DNA of 64,000 nucleotides from Tretioscincus oriximinensis (GCA_022410635.1 JAJVDF010000028.1:558545-622544), one strand, 5' to 3'. Numbered from the stretch's first letter, positions 42,799-54,960 are shown. Notes: generated from the sequence alone by a model not told the origin. Program-made: numbers and translations.

Positions 42799-43259
42799 CA
42801 GAGCCGGATCTTGGGCAGGGGCTACAAGGGCTAAAGCCCTGGGCAGCAAATTGCCGGCCGTTTAAATCCAAATTTAAATTTCTCCCAGTTGTGTCTACTG
42901 GGCATGTCCCATCAGCAGCAGACATGTACTGCACATGTCCCAGATACTACCACGAGCCATGCACCATTGTATTGTTGCTCTGCTGTTCTGCATGGGATGC
43001 CACCTGTCTGTGTACTACTTTGCCTGTCTGCCCTGGGCTGCTTCCACAGCCTCTACATAGGCAGCTGAGAGTGGGAGATAGAGAGCATAGGGCAAATGAT
43101 GTCACTTCCGGAATCTGCTTCTGGGAATGGCATCCAGAGTGACATCACTTCTTGTCCTGTCCCAGAAGTGACATCACTTCCTGTCCCACCTGGAAGTGTT
43201 TGGAGTGTGTATAAAAAATTTTGCAGCCCAGGGGCATCATATACCCCAATCCGGCCCTG
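42799..43259. mobile_element. hAT-like non-autonomous element with TIRs and target duplication
   Basis: Left end CAGAGCCGGATCTTGGG and right end CCCCAATCCGGCCCTG (complement CAGGGCCGGATTGGGG) are hAT-type inverted repeats. Flanks GATTCAAG (42791-42798) and GATACAAG (43260-43267) agree at 7 of 8 bases. 461 bp; the interior holds a 29-bp dyad array at 43097-43200. The 124-codon frame at 42768-43142 has no transposase motif. Confidence 0.88.
43097..43200 (+). repeat. 29-bp array with GGAAGTGACATCACTTCC dyad, copy 2
   Basis: ATGATGTCACTTCCGG, CTTCTGGGAATGGCATCC, then GTGACATCAC at 43139 and 43168 (29-bp spacing) and a partial unit at 43196. Same leader sequence as copies 1 and 3. Confidence 0.9.
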
Positions 43260-43384
43260 GATACAAGGGAATGACAGAAAAATTAGATGGATAATATGGG
43301 TTTGAGCAAACTCCAAGAGACAACAGGGAACAGAAGCACTGGATAAGATTTAGTAACTGAAGAACAACAAAACTAAAGAACAAT

Positions 43385-43500
43385 CCTGAGACCTTCGGGT
43401 ATGGGGGGGGGGGGGAATAAATATAAATAAATTAAATAAATAGATTAAAATAAATTAAATGAATGGATGGATGGATGAATAAATAAATAAAAGTCTGCGT
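43385..43500 (+). repeat. L2 3' tail with poly-G and GATG/AATA simple repeat
   Basis: CCTGAGACCTTCGGGTATGG, a run of 14 or so G, then AATAAATATAAATAAATTAA and GGATGGATGGATGAATAAAT. The tail is far longer than in other L2 copies through microsatellite growth. Confidence 0.85.
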
Positions 43501-43659
43501 CTCCTGATAAGCCCTTTAGTGGCACAATTGGGAATTTTTAATTTGGGGGCTGTAGTATGAGGTCAAAGTGAAATAAAGCTAGATTTTGAAGTAGTCTTTT
43601 ATTTAAATAAATAAGAGGGATTTTTTAAAATCACAATTTTTAAAGGCATTTTTCCACAG

Positions 43660-44215
43660 AATCTCTTTTTTTATATATGATTTTGTTTCAATCAGCATGA
43701 TTACATTCTATACAACAGAAAAAAGAAGAACACAAAGATATACGTGTAAACAAATGAGACACACTTTACATTATACATAGTACATCTCCCACCCTTCCCC
43801 ATCAGAAAACAGAAATAATTTATTTCTTACATGTTCATTTATTTGAAGATCAGCATAATCATTTCTATCAAATAATGGTTTCTATGCGTGAAAATGTGAA
43901 AAGCAATAAATTTCTGCCACTTTTGTGCCCATCTGTTTCTTATTATACTTCCTATATATTCCATTCTTCTTTCTTTCAATAAATCAAACAGCATGACTTC
44001 AGTTATATACTCATGCTATTTCACCAGTGCCCAATGTGCTTTATCCTTCCATCCTTTATATCACCATATGACCTGCCATAATGGCTTGTTTTAAGATATA
44101 TTCTTCTTCACTTCCCAAATTTAAATTTTCAATTTGTAAAAAAAATCATACTTTTGTATCTTGTAACTGTATTTAAAACATCAATTGTTCCAAAACTGGT
44201 TGAGTTCTATACATT
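43660..44215 (-). mobile_element. L1-like LINE 3' region (ORF2 C-terminus and 3' UTR)
   Basis: Minus strand from about 44130: YILKQAIMAGHM, WKDKAHWALVK, stop, EYITEVMLFDLL, matching the fragment at 4633-4898, followed by a long AT-rich 3' UTR toward 43660. The 44450-44840 region on the same strand is Lys/Glu-rich when translated (KRKMKEQQKIFELM) and could belong to the same element, with an L2 tail at 44222-44290 inserted between. Confidence 0.55.
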
Positions 44216-44221
44216 TTAGCC

Positions 44222-44290
44222 ATATGTATTTATTTACTTGCATTTCTATACCACCCTATATCCAAAGGTCTTAGGGAAGCTTACAATATA
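44222..44290 (-). repeat. L2-like 3' tail
   Basis: TATTTATTTACTTGCATTTC, TATACCACCCTATATCCAAA and GGTCTTAGGGAAGCTTACAA parallel the L2 tails elsewhere. Confidence 0.7.
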
Positions 44291-44299
44291 TTCCTCTGA

Positions 44300-45030
44300 T
44301 TATAAATCCAAGAAGATCTAAAAGACAGATAAAAACCATGTCTGGCCATCCTAGCACATCTTTAACCACCCCTTTACAACTCCATGGACTCCTTCTTGAT
44401 GCACTGATGGACATGTTGGTTGCGATTTCAGTTTTTTTGGCCTTTTAGACTTTTTCATATATTCCTATAGACCTAACATATATCCATGTCAGCATAATGG
44501 GAACAATTCATTCATCGTATGTGATAATTGTGTGAATATTCTATACCATCATATTAGCTTTATTTCCACTTCCTTCCTTATTTGTTTTTCTGTTCTTTTA
44601 CAGTATATATATCTCCTGTTAGAGCTTTTTTTCTCCAGATAGTTTTTTCTTATCATTAGCTCAAAAATCTTTTGTTGTTCCTTCATTTTTCTTTTAATAT
44701 CTTGTTGAGTGATATAATTATGAATAGAGAGATTTTTCCCCCCACATCAAACTTATACTTTAACATTTTGTAAGATTTTTTCTGTATTTTTAGAGTCTTT
44801 TTCTGTAGCATAATCACCAGTTGCATTTGTTGCCACAACTGAACTTATTTGTTGCTCTCTGTTAACTTCCTTTTTGGCTTTTCACAATCCAACAATCATA
44901 CTACGTGCAGCTTAAAAAAATGAAACACCAGAACTATTATTAAACAGCAAAACTGTTGAATATCTATGATTATCTGTGTACCTATTGCATACTTCCAGGA
45001 AGAAGCTAAAATATTTTTAAAAGTAGATTT
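44300..45030. other. T-rich sequence, possibly more of the L1-like element
   Basis: No clear ends. See the entry for 43660-44215. Confidence 0.35.
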
Positions 45031-45034
45031 AATG

Positions 45035-45110
45035 TATTTGTTTATTTGTTTATATTAAATTGTTTAGTCTATACCTCCCAATAACTAAAGGTCTCAACTT
45101 GGGTAACAAT
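45035..45110 (-). repeat. L2-like 3' tail, degenerate
   Basis: TTTGTTTATTTGTTTATATT, then TATACCTCCCAATAACTAAA and GGTCTCAACTTGGGTAACAA. Confidence 0.55.
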
Positions 45111-45334
45111 AATAAAACATATGCAAAAGCATGTTAATAGCAGTGGCTGAAAGTCCACAGGAGAAGCTATTTCTTTGGCCAAAGACCACCAATATATAAA
45201 ATGCAATCTGGAGATAGCTTAGGCTGTATTCACGTGTAGCTAAAGAAATCCACCTCTGAGGCAGTCTGGACATGCTTTGGAAATGGTTCATGTTCACACA
45301 CCAGTTTGCCTTTCCTCATATTAACATTCAAGGC

Positions 45335-45962
45335 ATTAGAAATGGGATGATAACATGCACTCTACGTGGGGCTTCCCTTGAAGATGGTTCGGAGGCTGGA
45401 GCNAGTGCAGAATGCAGCAGCTTGTCTGCTGTCGGGTGTGTCTGGCCGGACGTCCATCACGCCAGTCCTCAAAGAACTGCACTGGCTACCTATTCGCTAC
45501 TGAGCCCAATTCAAGGTGCTTATACTGACGTATAAAGCCCTAAACGGTTTGGTTCCTGAATACTTGAGGGAACGCCTTTTCCCATATAGTCCCGCCCGGT
45601 CTCTGCGATCAGAAGGAGAGGGCCTTCTAGTCGTCCCCTCCTGCTCTAGGATAAGGGGGGTGGGGGCGCGGGGAAGAGCTTTCTCGGTGGTGGCCCCGAT
45701 ACTATGGAATGGCCTCCCCCCGGAAGCACGCCTGGCACCATCTTTACAATCTTTTCGGCGCCTGGTAAAGACCTGTCTCTTCACCCGGGCCTTTTCAGGT
45801 TAGCTCCCCCATCAGAGGACGACATTTTAAATTCTTGTGTTTCTTTTATGGTTTTAATGTTGTGAAGGTCATGACGACCTGAATTTTTAACTTTTGTAAG
45901 CCGCCCTGGACACCTTCGGGGGGAAGGGCGGGGTAAAAATCTTTAAATAAAATAAAATAAAT
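45335..45962 (+). mobile_element. L2 LINE 3' end, second subfamily
   Basis: Starts near GGGATGATAACATGCACTCT and ends GCCCTGGACACCTTCGGGG, GGGCGGGGTAAAAATC and TAAATAAAATAAAATAAATA. GC-richer and less mutated than its surroundings. Its tail and protein differ from the L2 copies at 17.9 and 29.8 kb, so it is a distinct subfamily. Confidence 0.9.
45516..45803 (+). pseudogene. L2 ORF2 C-terminal region
   Basis: 95 codons without an internal stop: MLILTYKALNGLVPEYLRER, LFPYSPARSLRSEGEGLLVV, VGARGRAFSVVAPILWNGLP and LRRLVKTCLFTRAF-like end. This is the C-terminal tail of L2 RT ('TYKAL.GL.PxYL.E...Y.P.R.LRS', 'ARAFSVxAPxLWNxLP', 'FrrxLKTxLFxxAF'). Upstream pieces (45370-45500: MVRRLE, QNAAACLLSGVSG-like) are in other frames. 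Function in the element: C-terminal extension after RT. Confidence 0.9.
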
Positions 45963-45964
45963 AA

Positions 45965-47210
45965 GTCCCTCCAAATCTCAAATGGAGAAACGATCCAGGA
46001 CTTCTCCAACTCCTCAGAATTTTAGAGTCTAATCTAGCTTCTGTCATCNGCACTCTCTTCCGAGTGTGTCCTTTCCATTCATGTCAGAGTGAAGACTAAG
46101 CTGGGGTGTCCAACATCGCACCTTGATCTGGTCTCCCACTATACTACTTTTTTAAGGTCTACCAGTATAAACACTCCTGTCTCACAGAGGTAAATACAAA
46201 TGTGGTCTTAATGTTCATGGGTTTTTTTCTGGAGACAAAAAAGGAGTAACTGGATTTTGCCAGAATAATTTTGAATTTACATTCAAATTATTGCAAGATT
46301 TATTAATAAATTGATATTGATTAGCTATGCTGGCTGATTTTATATTGCACTCCTTACATAAATATGCAGACATGAAAAGGAAATAATGAACTTTACTTAA
46401 AAGTGCAGACAAAGGCATTTGTGTTATATAAAATTTATGATATCCACCCAAAAATAGTAACATGTGGGCTATTTAATCTCCTTTAACAAAGTAAACGTAT
46501 TTCTTCCCCAATATCTTAATAATTGTATTTTATTATGGAGCTTTCACAAATGAAAAGCACTGAAAAAAATCAAAGAGAAAAAACCATGCAGTTTCAAGAA
46601 ATTTCAGATTGACCTTTTAAGATATTACTTGGAAACTTATCCACTTTTCTCCTCACACAGTACTTCAAAAGATGTGTTAATAATTGTACATGAGCAAGAA
46701 TGAATCTGAAGAGCATTCAGGCAGTTAATATGAGTGCATCTGAAAAGGCTTTGTGTTGCAAACTCAAAATAATTCCAGAATGACAACTACAGTTTCTGCT
46801 GCAATCTGAAAAAGTCCTTTTAATATTTTTTAAAAAGCTTTGCAGAGCTATTTTTTGCCTTCTAAAGACATCATGGTGTACTTTTCTTCTATGTGTGTGC
46901 ATGTGTATTATGTGTTTATTTCCTTTGCTGTGCTTCACTTATCACAAGGTTTTTCTCTAGACAATAATGGCAAAGAGTTTAGACCATAGATTTTAAGTTC
47001 TGTTTTCTCCAGTAGATGTCACTTGCAGTACATAATAATTTATATAAAGAAGCAAGAGTACATATTATTTAATTCTTTTGTCTGTGAGACCAGATTTTTA
47101 AAATATATGTGTGTGAGAGGAGGATCTTATGGAAGTAATAGATAAAGATTTTTCTATTCTTCAAATATAAAATCATGGAACAAAATAGTTCCTTTCTATG
47201 CCATCTCTAT
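45965..47210. other. unique sequence, nothing recognised
   Basis: AT-rich, no repeat ends or coding motif seen. Confidence 0.4.
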
Positions 47211-47214
47211 CCCT

Positions 47215-47340
47215 ACTTTTAATATTGTTTTATACTTTTTAAAATTTTTGTAGTGATGTTTTACTGTTTTTGCCNCCCTGAGACCTTCGGGTATAGGGCG
47301 GGGTATAAGTATAAATAAATAAATAAAATAAATAAATTTC
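47215..47340 (+). repeat. L2 3' tail
   Basis: TTTTTGCCNCCCTGAGACC, TTCGGGTATAGGGCGGGG and TATAAGTATAAATAAATAAA. Same subfamily as 17912-18903. Confidence 0.88.
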
Positions 47341-47344
47341 TCAT

Positions 47345-50275
47345 TTGTATCAGTATTAAGTCTATATTATTTAACTAGGACAAAAAATGGAAGAAAGGAA
47401 TTTGACATATGGGCGTCTGGATCATAATACATTATCAAAAACTGTCTAAAAATAGCTTTAAAGTAGCATCTTCAAGATTAAATACTTTATTGTGAGCAAA
47501 TTAAGAACAATTATTTAATCCTGTTATGAAGCTGATATTGATCTTTATAAACGATGGTACTATCCAACACAAATTTAGGGCAAACATAAAGTAAAGTAAG
47601 AAAGTAATTTTAAGAAAGTACTTGGAATAACCCCACTGAAATCAATCAAACTGAATATCTTTGCAAGCAGACATAACATTATGCTACAATGACTAGAAAA
47701 AAATACGAAATTCACTTTCAATATGAAGATCCTGAAAGATGAAAAACTGTTAGGAACCGTGGAAAAAAGAAGAAGAAGGACTGTGCAGAAGCCATGGCTT
47801 GTTGATAGACACATTGAGCAAGCAGGAACAGCAAGTGCACAGTGAATAGTAGAGCTGCCTGGCATCTTGTCATTTGCCATTGTTATTTTTGAACAGCATC
47901 AAACGAAGCTTTGATCCAAAGCACAGCATAACCAAGAGATTGCAAACAGGGTTTTGATCCTAAGTACGGTTTTTGGAAGGGTGCTGAACAGGATCCTTCC
48001 ATCTACCCTTGTCCCCAATTAAGAATAAAATCTTAAATTTGGCTTTGACAGCACTGGAAGCAAAAATCCTCCTTTTCCTGCACATTGCATCAGCTCCAAC
48101 ATGACAAGCTGGGATGAGAGGGTTTTTTNTTTTCAACTCACAAAGCCAAAATTAAAACTTTAATTCATGCCACAGCAGCTAAGTAGGACTTAGAAGGGGG
48201 CACTACATGGTTGCATCAGCAGACAGTACCAGATGGTGACACCAGGGGCAGAGTTTGGAGGGTCGCCCTGGATGCTATGATCTCCACTATGCCCCTGGAT
48301 GTAAGGCACCATTCAGACATAAAAATTGAACAGGGAATTATTGTTTGGTCATTGTGTCCTCCAGGATTGATTGCCACCATGAATATTTTCTCTTCCCCCC
48401 CCCTCCAGATGTTACTTGCTTTAGAGCCTCTAATGCCCTTCTATTCAAAGTAAAGAGCAGGAGCTGAATGGAAGCAATTCGGGATTTTAAAATCTATGAA
48501 GAATACCCAAGCTGAAAAGAGAAAAAAAATGTATTTTTTTAATGCTCTTTCTGAGCTTCTGGACCAAACAAAACAGGAAAAAAATACTAGTTTTCTTNAT
48601 GTAGGTCTTCTGAACCCAAAAGGAAGTAAAACACACACACCCTCCCCATCTGTATTAGGCTGATGCCCTGCAGGCAGCTTACCCTCCCTGTGTGGGATTG
48701 AGACAGCTGCTGGCTTCCTCTCATGCAGTGCAGCTCACTGAGGAAGGGCTGAACACTGTTTTTTTTCTTTTTCCTTACCTGGTTCCACCCTTTCATTTTT
48801 GTGTGTGTGAGTTTCCCCAGCTATGTTCTCAAACCTGGACTGTCTTTAAAATATGCTTAAAGTAATTAAAAATGGGGACTGGAAAACTAAGGATATTTTT
48901 GGTCATTACATTTTAGATAAATTGTATCTGAAATTTGGATTCTGCACAGGAAAAGCATTGCTAGGTGGTTCTCTTCTCCCTCCCAATCAAAAATAAAAGT
49001 GCATTGAGGTCAATTGCCTTCCTGCTCCTAGGGAGTCGTATACAAAACTGCATGCACAGTTGCATAATCTCCTTTTAACGTGTATTTGTGTCTTTTGAAA
49101 TACACATACACTTAGACGTGACTTCTGCAAATTGACTGCTAGAAACTCATACAAATTCCTTGTCTATCTCTCAGTTGATCGTATTTTAAGATATGAGAGA
49201 TAGAGAGAGACTTGAGCTGTATCCAAGTGACACTTACCCCTTACACTATATTAGATATTCAAGCTTATAGATATTTCAGAANAAAGCAATCTAGACCGTG
49301 CTTTATTCCAGTATATCCAAGTATAGCAGAATACGTAAGCTTCATATGATTATAGTGTTCTTTTTGAGTGCAGCTACATTTATATGTAAGCCATCTCTTG
49401 TAGTTCAACATATACCACACGACAAGCAAAAACTATTTGGGAACCAGGGGAAAGACTCAGGAAAAGCCCACTGCAATGTTCAGGAGGCAGATAATTGCAT
49501 ACATCTGGGTATTTTTGTCATCAGGACTTGGACTGCTTCAGAAACACATCTTATTGTATGAATTTAATGCAAACATAATATACGAGTTTTCTTGGTGACA
49601 AATGCTTCCTTATATTGATCATACTTATAGATAAATTGTATCTTGGTTTTGTCCTGATTTATGGCAGAGAGATTCTGGGTGGAACAGGACTGGGGGCAGG
49701 GTTTTGGTTAGGAGCAGGATGGGGGTGAAGGTGAGTGACATTTTGGTGTCCTACTTTGGAGCCTTGTATTATGGCAACNCAAGGTTTGTACACCTAACAA
49801 AAACCTGTTATTTTGTGCAGTCTACACAAACTGATATACAGTAAAGATAGTTCTCATAAGTATGGCTGCTATGCGTGACAGAATGGGAGAACACAACATG
49901 TGATTGCTTTCTCCTGATCTGCAGTTAAAACATTGTTGACTACTCTTTTGGCAGGATTTTTGCTCACTGAATAGAGATCTGCAGTTCCTATTAAATATCA
50001 TTAAGATGTTGTGTAGAATGAGCCCAATGTTTAAAAGTAAATCTAAGGCTGTTTATGGACTACATTCTTTTACATATAATACATAGACCAGTCTGGCTCA
50101 GTTCAATGTAACCAGTGGGAGATATTGGGCTTTGGCTATCTTATATTGAAGCACTGTCTCGCGCTGTTTGAATAGAAGGGAACACCTAGCAGTAGCAGCC
50201 AGTATCATAGGACCAGAGCAATTACTCCTAGGCCCACTGTTGCAAATGGATGTTGTGGTCTATGAAGGCAGTTAC
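47345..50275. other. unique sequence, no gene recognised
   Basis: Contains a GA-rich stretch at 49190-49215 and a G-rich stretch at 49680-49735. Short frames (e.g. 47575-47880 minus, 49298-49561 plus) have no domain. Confidence 0.4.
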
Positions 50276-50475
50276 ATAGGTTCTGTGAACACATTGTTTT
50301 CCTACCTCGTTCGTAGCACAATCGGTATATCCTGGTCACAAGTGCTAAGTGTTTTTCAGTAGTCAACCCACAATAAATGCCTTTTCCCCCAGAATAAACT
50401 ATTGCTCAGATATTCAGGCATCGTTCTGGAGAACTCCCGTATTCTTGTGACCGTATGCATGTGCACAAATTAGAC
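50276..50475 (+). repeat. remnant related to the foldback Harbinger-like element
   Basis: AGAATAAACTATTGCTCAGA at 50390 and TATTCAGGCATCGTTCTGGA, then GAACTCCCG, parallel CAATAAACTATTGCTCAGAT and AATCAGGAATAATTGTGGAG at 2380-2425. GTTCTGTGAACACATTG at 50279 could be a decayed terminus. Confidence 0.5.
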
Positions 50476-51124
50476 GTGAGATGATAAAACAATTGGGAAC
50501 ACTGCAGATGTTTCTATTGGCTGTTGCAAGTTAAAAAAAACTCTCGGATTGCACTGCAATGAGGTCAATGAGCGATGTTATGGAACTGAGTGATCAGTCA
50601 CAGCATATACAGGTTGGGTGTGCATATACATGCAATTGCTATATTATGTATTATAGCACTGTAGTGGTTTTAAAATCATGGTATGTACCTAGCCTCAGTT
50701 CAAAGTACTGTGTACAAGTAATGATTTGGAGTTGCTTTTCAAACTGAATTTTCCAGTTGGAGACACTTCATCATATCTTCATTTTTAAACCTTCTGTTCC
50801 ATCTTAAGTCTTGAAAAATGGGCTTAATCTTTTCTCCCCTCTCAATTAAGTTTCATTCTTCAGGACTGAAGATGAACTGAAAGAAGTTCAAAGAAAAGAT
50901 GTGACCAAAGCTTAGGTAACATATTTAGTGCCAAGTTCACCCATAACTAATGATGGGGTACAAACATAACCACATTGGTTCTTTTGAATTATAGAACTTA
51001 TCTTAGCAGGAAATATGTAAGACTTCAAGGCATCTGGAAGAGATTTTACGCATGATTTTAAAAACTGGATGGAAAGCAAGAAATCTGATTTCATTGGTAA
51101 TTTGGTCCTTATGAAATAATTATC

Positions 51125-51283
51125 CTTCTCTACTATACTTTGGTCAAATTTCATCTAGAGTACTGTTTAGTTCTAAATGCCCAGAACCATCTGACTGGGA
51201 TGGTTTGATAAATCCTATATTGAGCAGGAGATTGGACCTGATAATCCTGATGGTCCCTTCCAATTCCATTCTTCTATGATAAG
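51125..51283 (+). mobile_element. CR1 LINE 3' end (ATTCTATG subfamily), degenerate
   Basis: TCATCTAGAGTACTGTTTAG (cf. CTTGGAATACTGTGTTCAG), then CTGGGATGGTTTGATAAATC, ATTGAGCAGGAGATTGGACC, TGATGGTCCCTTCCAATTCC and ATTCTTCTATGAT. An internal deletion joins the 'LEYCVQF' region directly to the 3' UTR. Confidence 0.8.
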
Positions 51284-51289
51284 TGAGGA

Positions 51290-54200
51290 TATATAAATAT
51301 TTTAAAAGGAGAAAGTTTGGATTCAAGTCATTCCAACATTGATTTTGGAGATTTTATATCATCTNGTGCTAGCATCTTCCCATGGTATCCTGGTAATCTC
51401 ATTAAGAATCCGGACACACAAGAATTCTTCTTGCCTCTGTGGCTGCAGGCATGGCCATTGTCAGAAAAAAATCAGCAAAAAGGCCTTTTTATAGTTTTTT
51501 TGTGAAAATACATGGAGCAGAATCATCATGATGATACTACCATCACATGTGCCTGCAGTGCTGGGTCTCAGGCTTGAATAAATCTTAGAAAAGTGGGCTT
51601 TTGTCCACATCCTAGTGCTGATTGAGCCAAGGCCCAGGAAGGCCTCAAAAGCTTATGGAAAGTGGGCTCCTATTCCAGAATACATTCTAGAATAAGATCA
51701 TTTCCTCATCTGACCAGTATTCCTGGATTCATTCTGAAATACGATACGAGGCAGAAAGGGACATACTCTCTTCGAACAGGAGTAAAGACGGATTAAAGTT
51801 AAATGTTGGAACAACAATTTAGAGCTATCTTGTAATCTATGCCATCAAATTATGTTTTATGATAGTTTACAGTATAGAGATATGAGAGAAAGAGAGATGT
51901 TAGTGAAGTTCAGCATCCTGGATGGATATATTGTTTCGAGACTGTTAAGCATGAGTAGTAAAAAAAAAAAGGTACATTTAAGCAATCAATGGAACTCAGC
52001 TTTTTTGTGAAATGCCGCCACTGCCATTATAGCATGCACTGGCATGCACTGGCATATATGCATGTCACATATGTGCTGTCATATACATACACACCAATGC
52101 ACACAATAGCCCCTTCAGTACCCAACAGAGGAACTACAATGGAAACACCTGTCTTCAGGAAAGTTGTGAGTCGTTTCGCCAATTAAACTTACCTTACCTC
52201 CTTGTGAATCATGTAAAAGGCATTAAAAAGCACATGACTGTCCCAGCTGTTTAAGTGCAGTTTGGCACACCCCTGCCATAAAAGGATGTATTATTTTCAT
52301 TGGTGTTTATGTGTGGTCTCGAGTCCTTCTAAGAATATTTCACTAGCCGCTTTGATCCCATCCATTTACCTTGTTCATTATCTTTCCCGTCTTCTGTTTC
52401 CTTCAAACTTGCCAGTATTTTTATTTCTAATGTCACACACATAAGCATGTGAGTTCTGGTAGATCTACTACACTTGTTACAAACGTTTCTTAGTTTCCTG
52501 AATATATGATATATGTGTACTGATAAAATATTTCACATGTGTATAAATAATAGGCCATTACTCATAAGGAAAAAACCTGAAGTTAACATTTCCCTTGAAA
52601 TTTATGTTATGTTATGACTAACTTAAACCTTACTTATTTATAGAACATCGTTTTCCCTAAACTGTGATCAAAATAAAGAACACTGCAAACATTTTAAGCT
52701 ACTTTACTAGAAATGTTGCATGATTTTAGGGACCAAATATACAAGTTAAAAAGCTGTATTTAGTAGAGAAATAATTGATTGTGGCAAAAAGCCACAATAG
52801 CATGGGAATGGAAAGATAAGAAAAGATGTACATGCAAAGTTTGTATTCAGACATATTGTGGAACAATTTCCTTTTAATATTACGATAGCCATAAAATTAA
52901 GATATAGTGGGATGATTATAAAGGAGAATTGGGGAGAAAACTGGAAAGAGGTAATAGATTTTGCTAACAAAAGAAGAATTCCAAGAAAATATGAAGAGGA
53001 AATTAACAGATATATGAATCTAATGGCATGAAACAGAAAGAAAAATAAGAATTAACTGAAATACAATTTAAGATATAAAAGATACAGAGTAATGTATATA
53101 CTGTAAAGAAGAAGAAAAATAATTATAGGAATGTTAAGCAGATCCCAAGTAAGGTAGGGGGGAAACAAGGGAGGAAAATCTATGTGAAATTTGTGAAAAA
53201 AATAGGGAAAATGTGAGTACATGTGAATGTAATAGATTGAATTAAAACTTTTTTAAAAATAAAACCTCCTTTTTAAAGCAGTTTTCCAAAGCTCATGAAA
53301 TAGTACTTACTAGTCTATTTTTAAATATTTTCTTTCCACCCTTCAACAGTTGCATCACAATAAATAAAAGTATCCATTATAAAAACATGAATAAATAAAA
53401 GCATATAAAATGCAATTAAAATACATCAAAATACATTTTAAACATTTTTAGAATCTTCCAATGTAGAAAAGGTTGATTAAAAATGGAATATATATTTCTC
53501 TAGATATTGTGAATAAAATTGTGAAAAATAGATATAAGAAATGACAATTTTGAAGTAAACTTTTACCAAAGTAGAATTTAAATAGCATGTAGCCCAGGAC
53601 ACTACTTAGGATGTCACAAATAATGCTGGGGGCTCTGGGTAAAAGTACAATGGCAAACAAATGTATACAATTTGGAAATGTGCCCCAGTAGCAAAACATG
53701 TTCACAAAAAATCAGGTATATACTTGGAAAAGAGATATTCCCTCAAAATCCAATGGTAACATTGTGATACTGTTTTGATAGGTTAGATCTCAGCAAGGCA
53801 AATAAGAACCTTACATTTTTTGTAATATGCATTATCTGATTTGATTGTAAACAATGAAAGTATGTGCAGGAATTTAATATAACACAATGGTACTAACAAG
53901 TATGGGGAATAATGTTAACAAATATATATTGATGCAAAAGAAGAGAATAGTGGGCAAAGGTGAAAGAGGAATAACTTTATCTGGGTTATTGACTGGACAC
54001 AAAGGCACAAACAATATAAGGGGTTTTTTTTACCAGAATTTTGATGTAGCTCTCAAGTTTATGTAAAAGATTAATTTTGTATAAGGATGGGGGAAACATG
54101 CATGGGTGGTGATGGGAGAGTGGGTGAGGGTGGAGGGGGGGTTGTACAATTGTATTTCACCAATATGCTGCTATAGCTTGCAAGAAATCCTAAGAGATTA

Positions 54201-54295
54201 ACACTATAAAAGGAGAAAATATCTCCAGGCTGTGGGATGAGGAGTGGGAAGAGTTTGTGTGCGGGAATGGAGGGAAAGGTTATATATATATAACT
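51290..54295. other. mostly unique AT-rich sequence; possible old L1-like 3' sequence
   Basis: 52750-53270 (plus) is A-rich with GGGAGAAAACTGGAAAGAGG and an A-tail-like end at 53230-53270, which could be an old L1 3' UTR; 53325-53450 resembles an old minus-strand LINE tail (TTTCCACCCTTCAACAGTTG, ATAAATAAAAG). 54110-54140 is a short G-rich run. None is certain. Confidence 0.35.
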
Positions 54296-54305
54296 TTATA
54301 TGTAT

Positions 54306-54404
54306 GTCCAGCAAAGGGGCTAGTAGCGCTTAGAGTCTCTTAAGTGTTACTAGCCCCTTTGCTGGACTTTCTACTGGGCTAACACAGCTATTTCTCTGAA
54401 ATTG
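54306..54404 (-). repeat. dispersed repeat ('AGCTGTGTTAG' family) with palindromic end
   Basis: GTCCAGCAAAGGGGCTAGTA (54306) and its exact complement ending at 54367 form a 21-nt perfect hairpin, followed by TTTCTACTGGGCTAACACAG and CTATTTCTCTGAAATTGA, which match the end of the repeat at 32183-32315. Confidence 0.85.
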
Positions 54405-54637
54405 ACTACTTTATATGTGTGATTACCATATGAAATGATGTTTTAACATGTGAGTGTATACGTGTTTTTAAAAATGCCCTAGGTAACTGCACTTGATAGA
54501 TTTAGGATGGCATATATCTTCAGCTAGACTACTGCAAGGTCTTCATATAGAGAATGGAAAANCTGCTGTTTCCAACTCTTTTGAGGACTGCGCATGGCAC
54601 TCATATCTGAAAGCACCAAAGATAGGAATGTTCTAGG

Positions 54638-54700
54638 CAGTGTGGTCCAACCTTTTTGGACCTGAGGGCCAATCAAACATCATTGCAGGAGTGTGAGGGC
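54638..54700 (+). mobile_element. hAT-like terminus
   Basis: CAGTGTGGTCCAACCTTTTT and GGGCCAATCAAACATC; inverted counterpart of 36938-37004. The far end was not found; the element may run to about 55105. Confidence 0.6.
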
Positions 54701-54960
54701 CAGAGTGACATCACTTCCTGTCATGCCCCAGAAGTAACATCACTTCCGGGGTGGAACAGGAAGCAATGTCGCTTCCTGTCCCGCCCCAGAAGTGACGTTA
54801 CTTCCAGGGCAGGACAGGAAGTGATGTCACTCTGGCCCTCACACTCCTGATGTTACTTCCTGTCCTGCCCCAGAACTGATGTCACTTCCGGGGCAGGGGC
54901 AGGAAGTGATGTCACTCCGGATGCCATTCCCGGAAGCAGATTCTGGAAGTGGCATCGTTG
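54701..54960. repeat. dyad array, copy 3 (longest, mixed orientation)
   Basis: At least eight units with GTGACATCAC, GTAACATCAC, GTGACGTTAC or GTGATGTCAC flanked by GGAAG/CTTCC. The first two starts are 29 bp apart (54705, 54734). The end carries the complement of the leader ATGGCATCCGG / CTTCCGGGAAT, so the array is inverted relative to copies 1 and 2. Confidence 0.9.
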
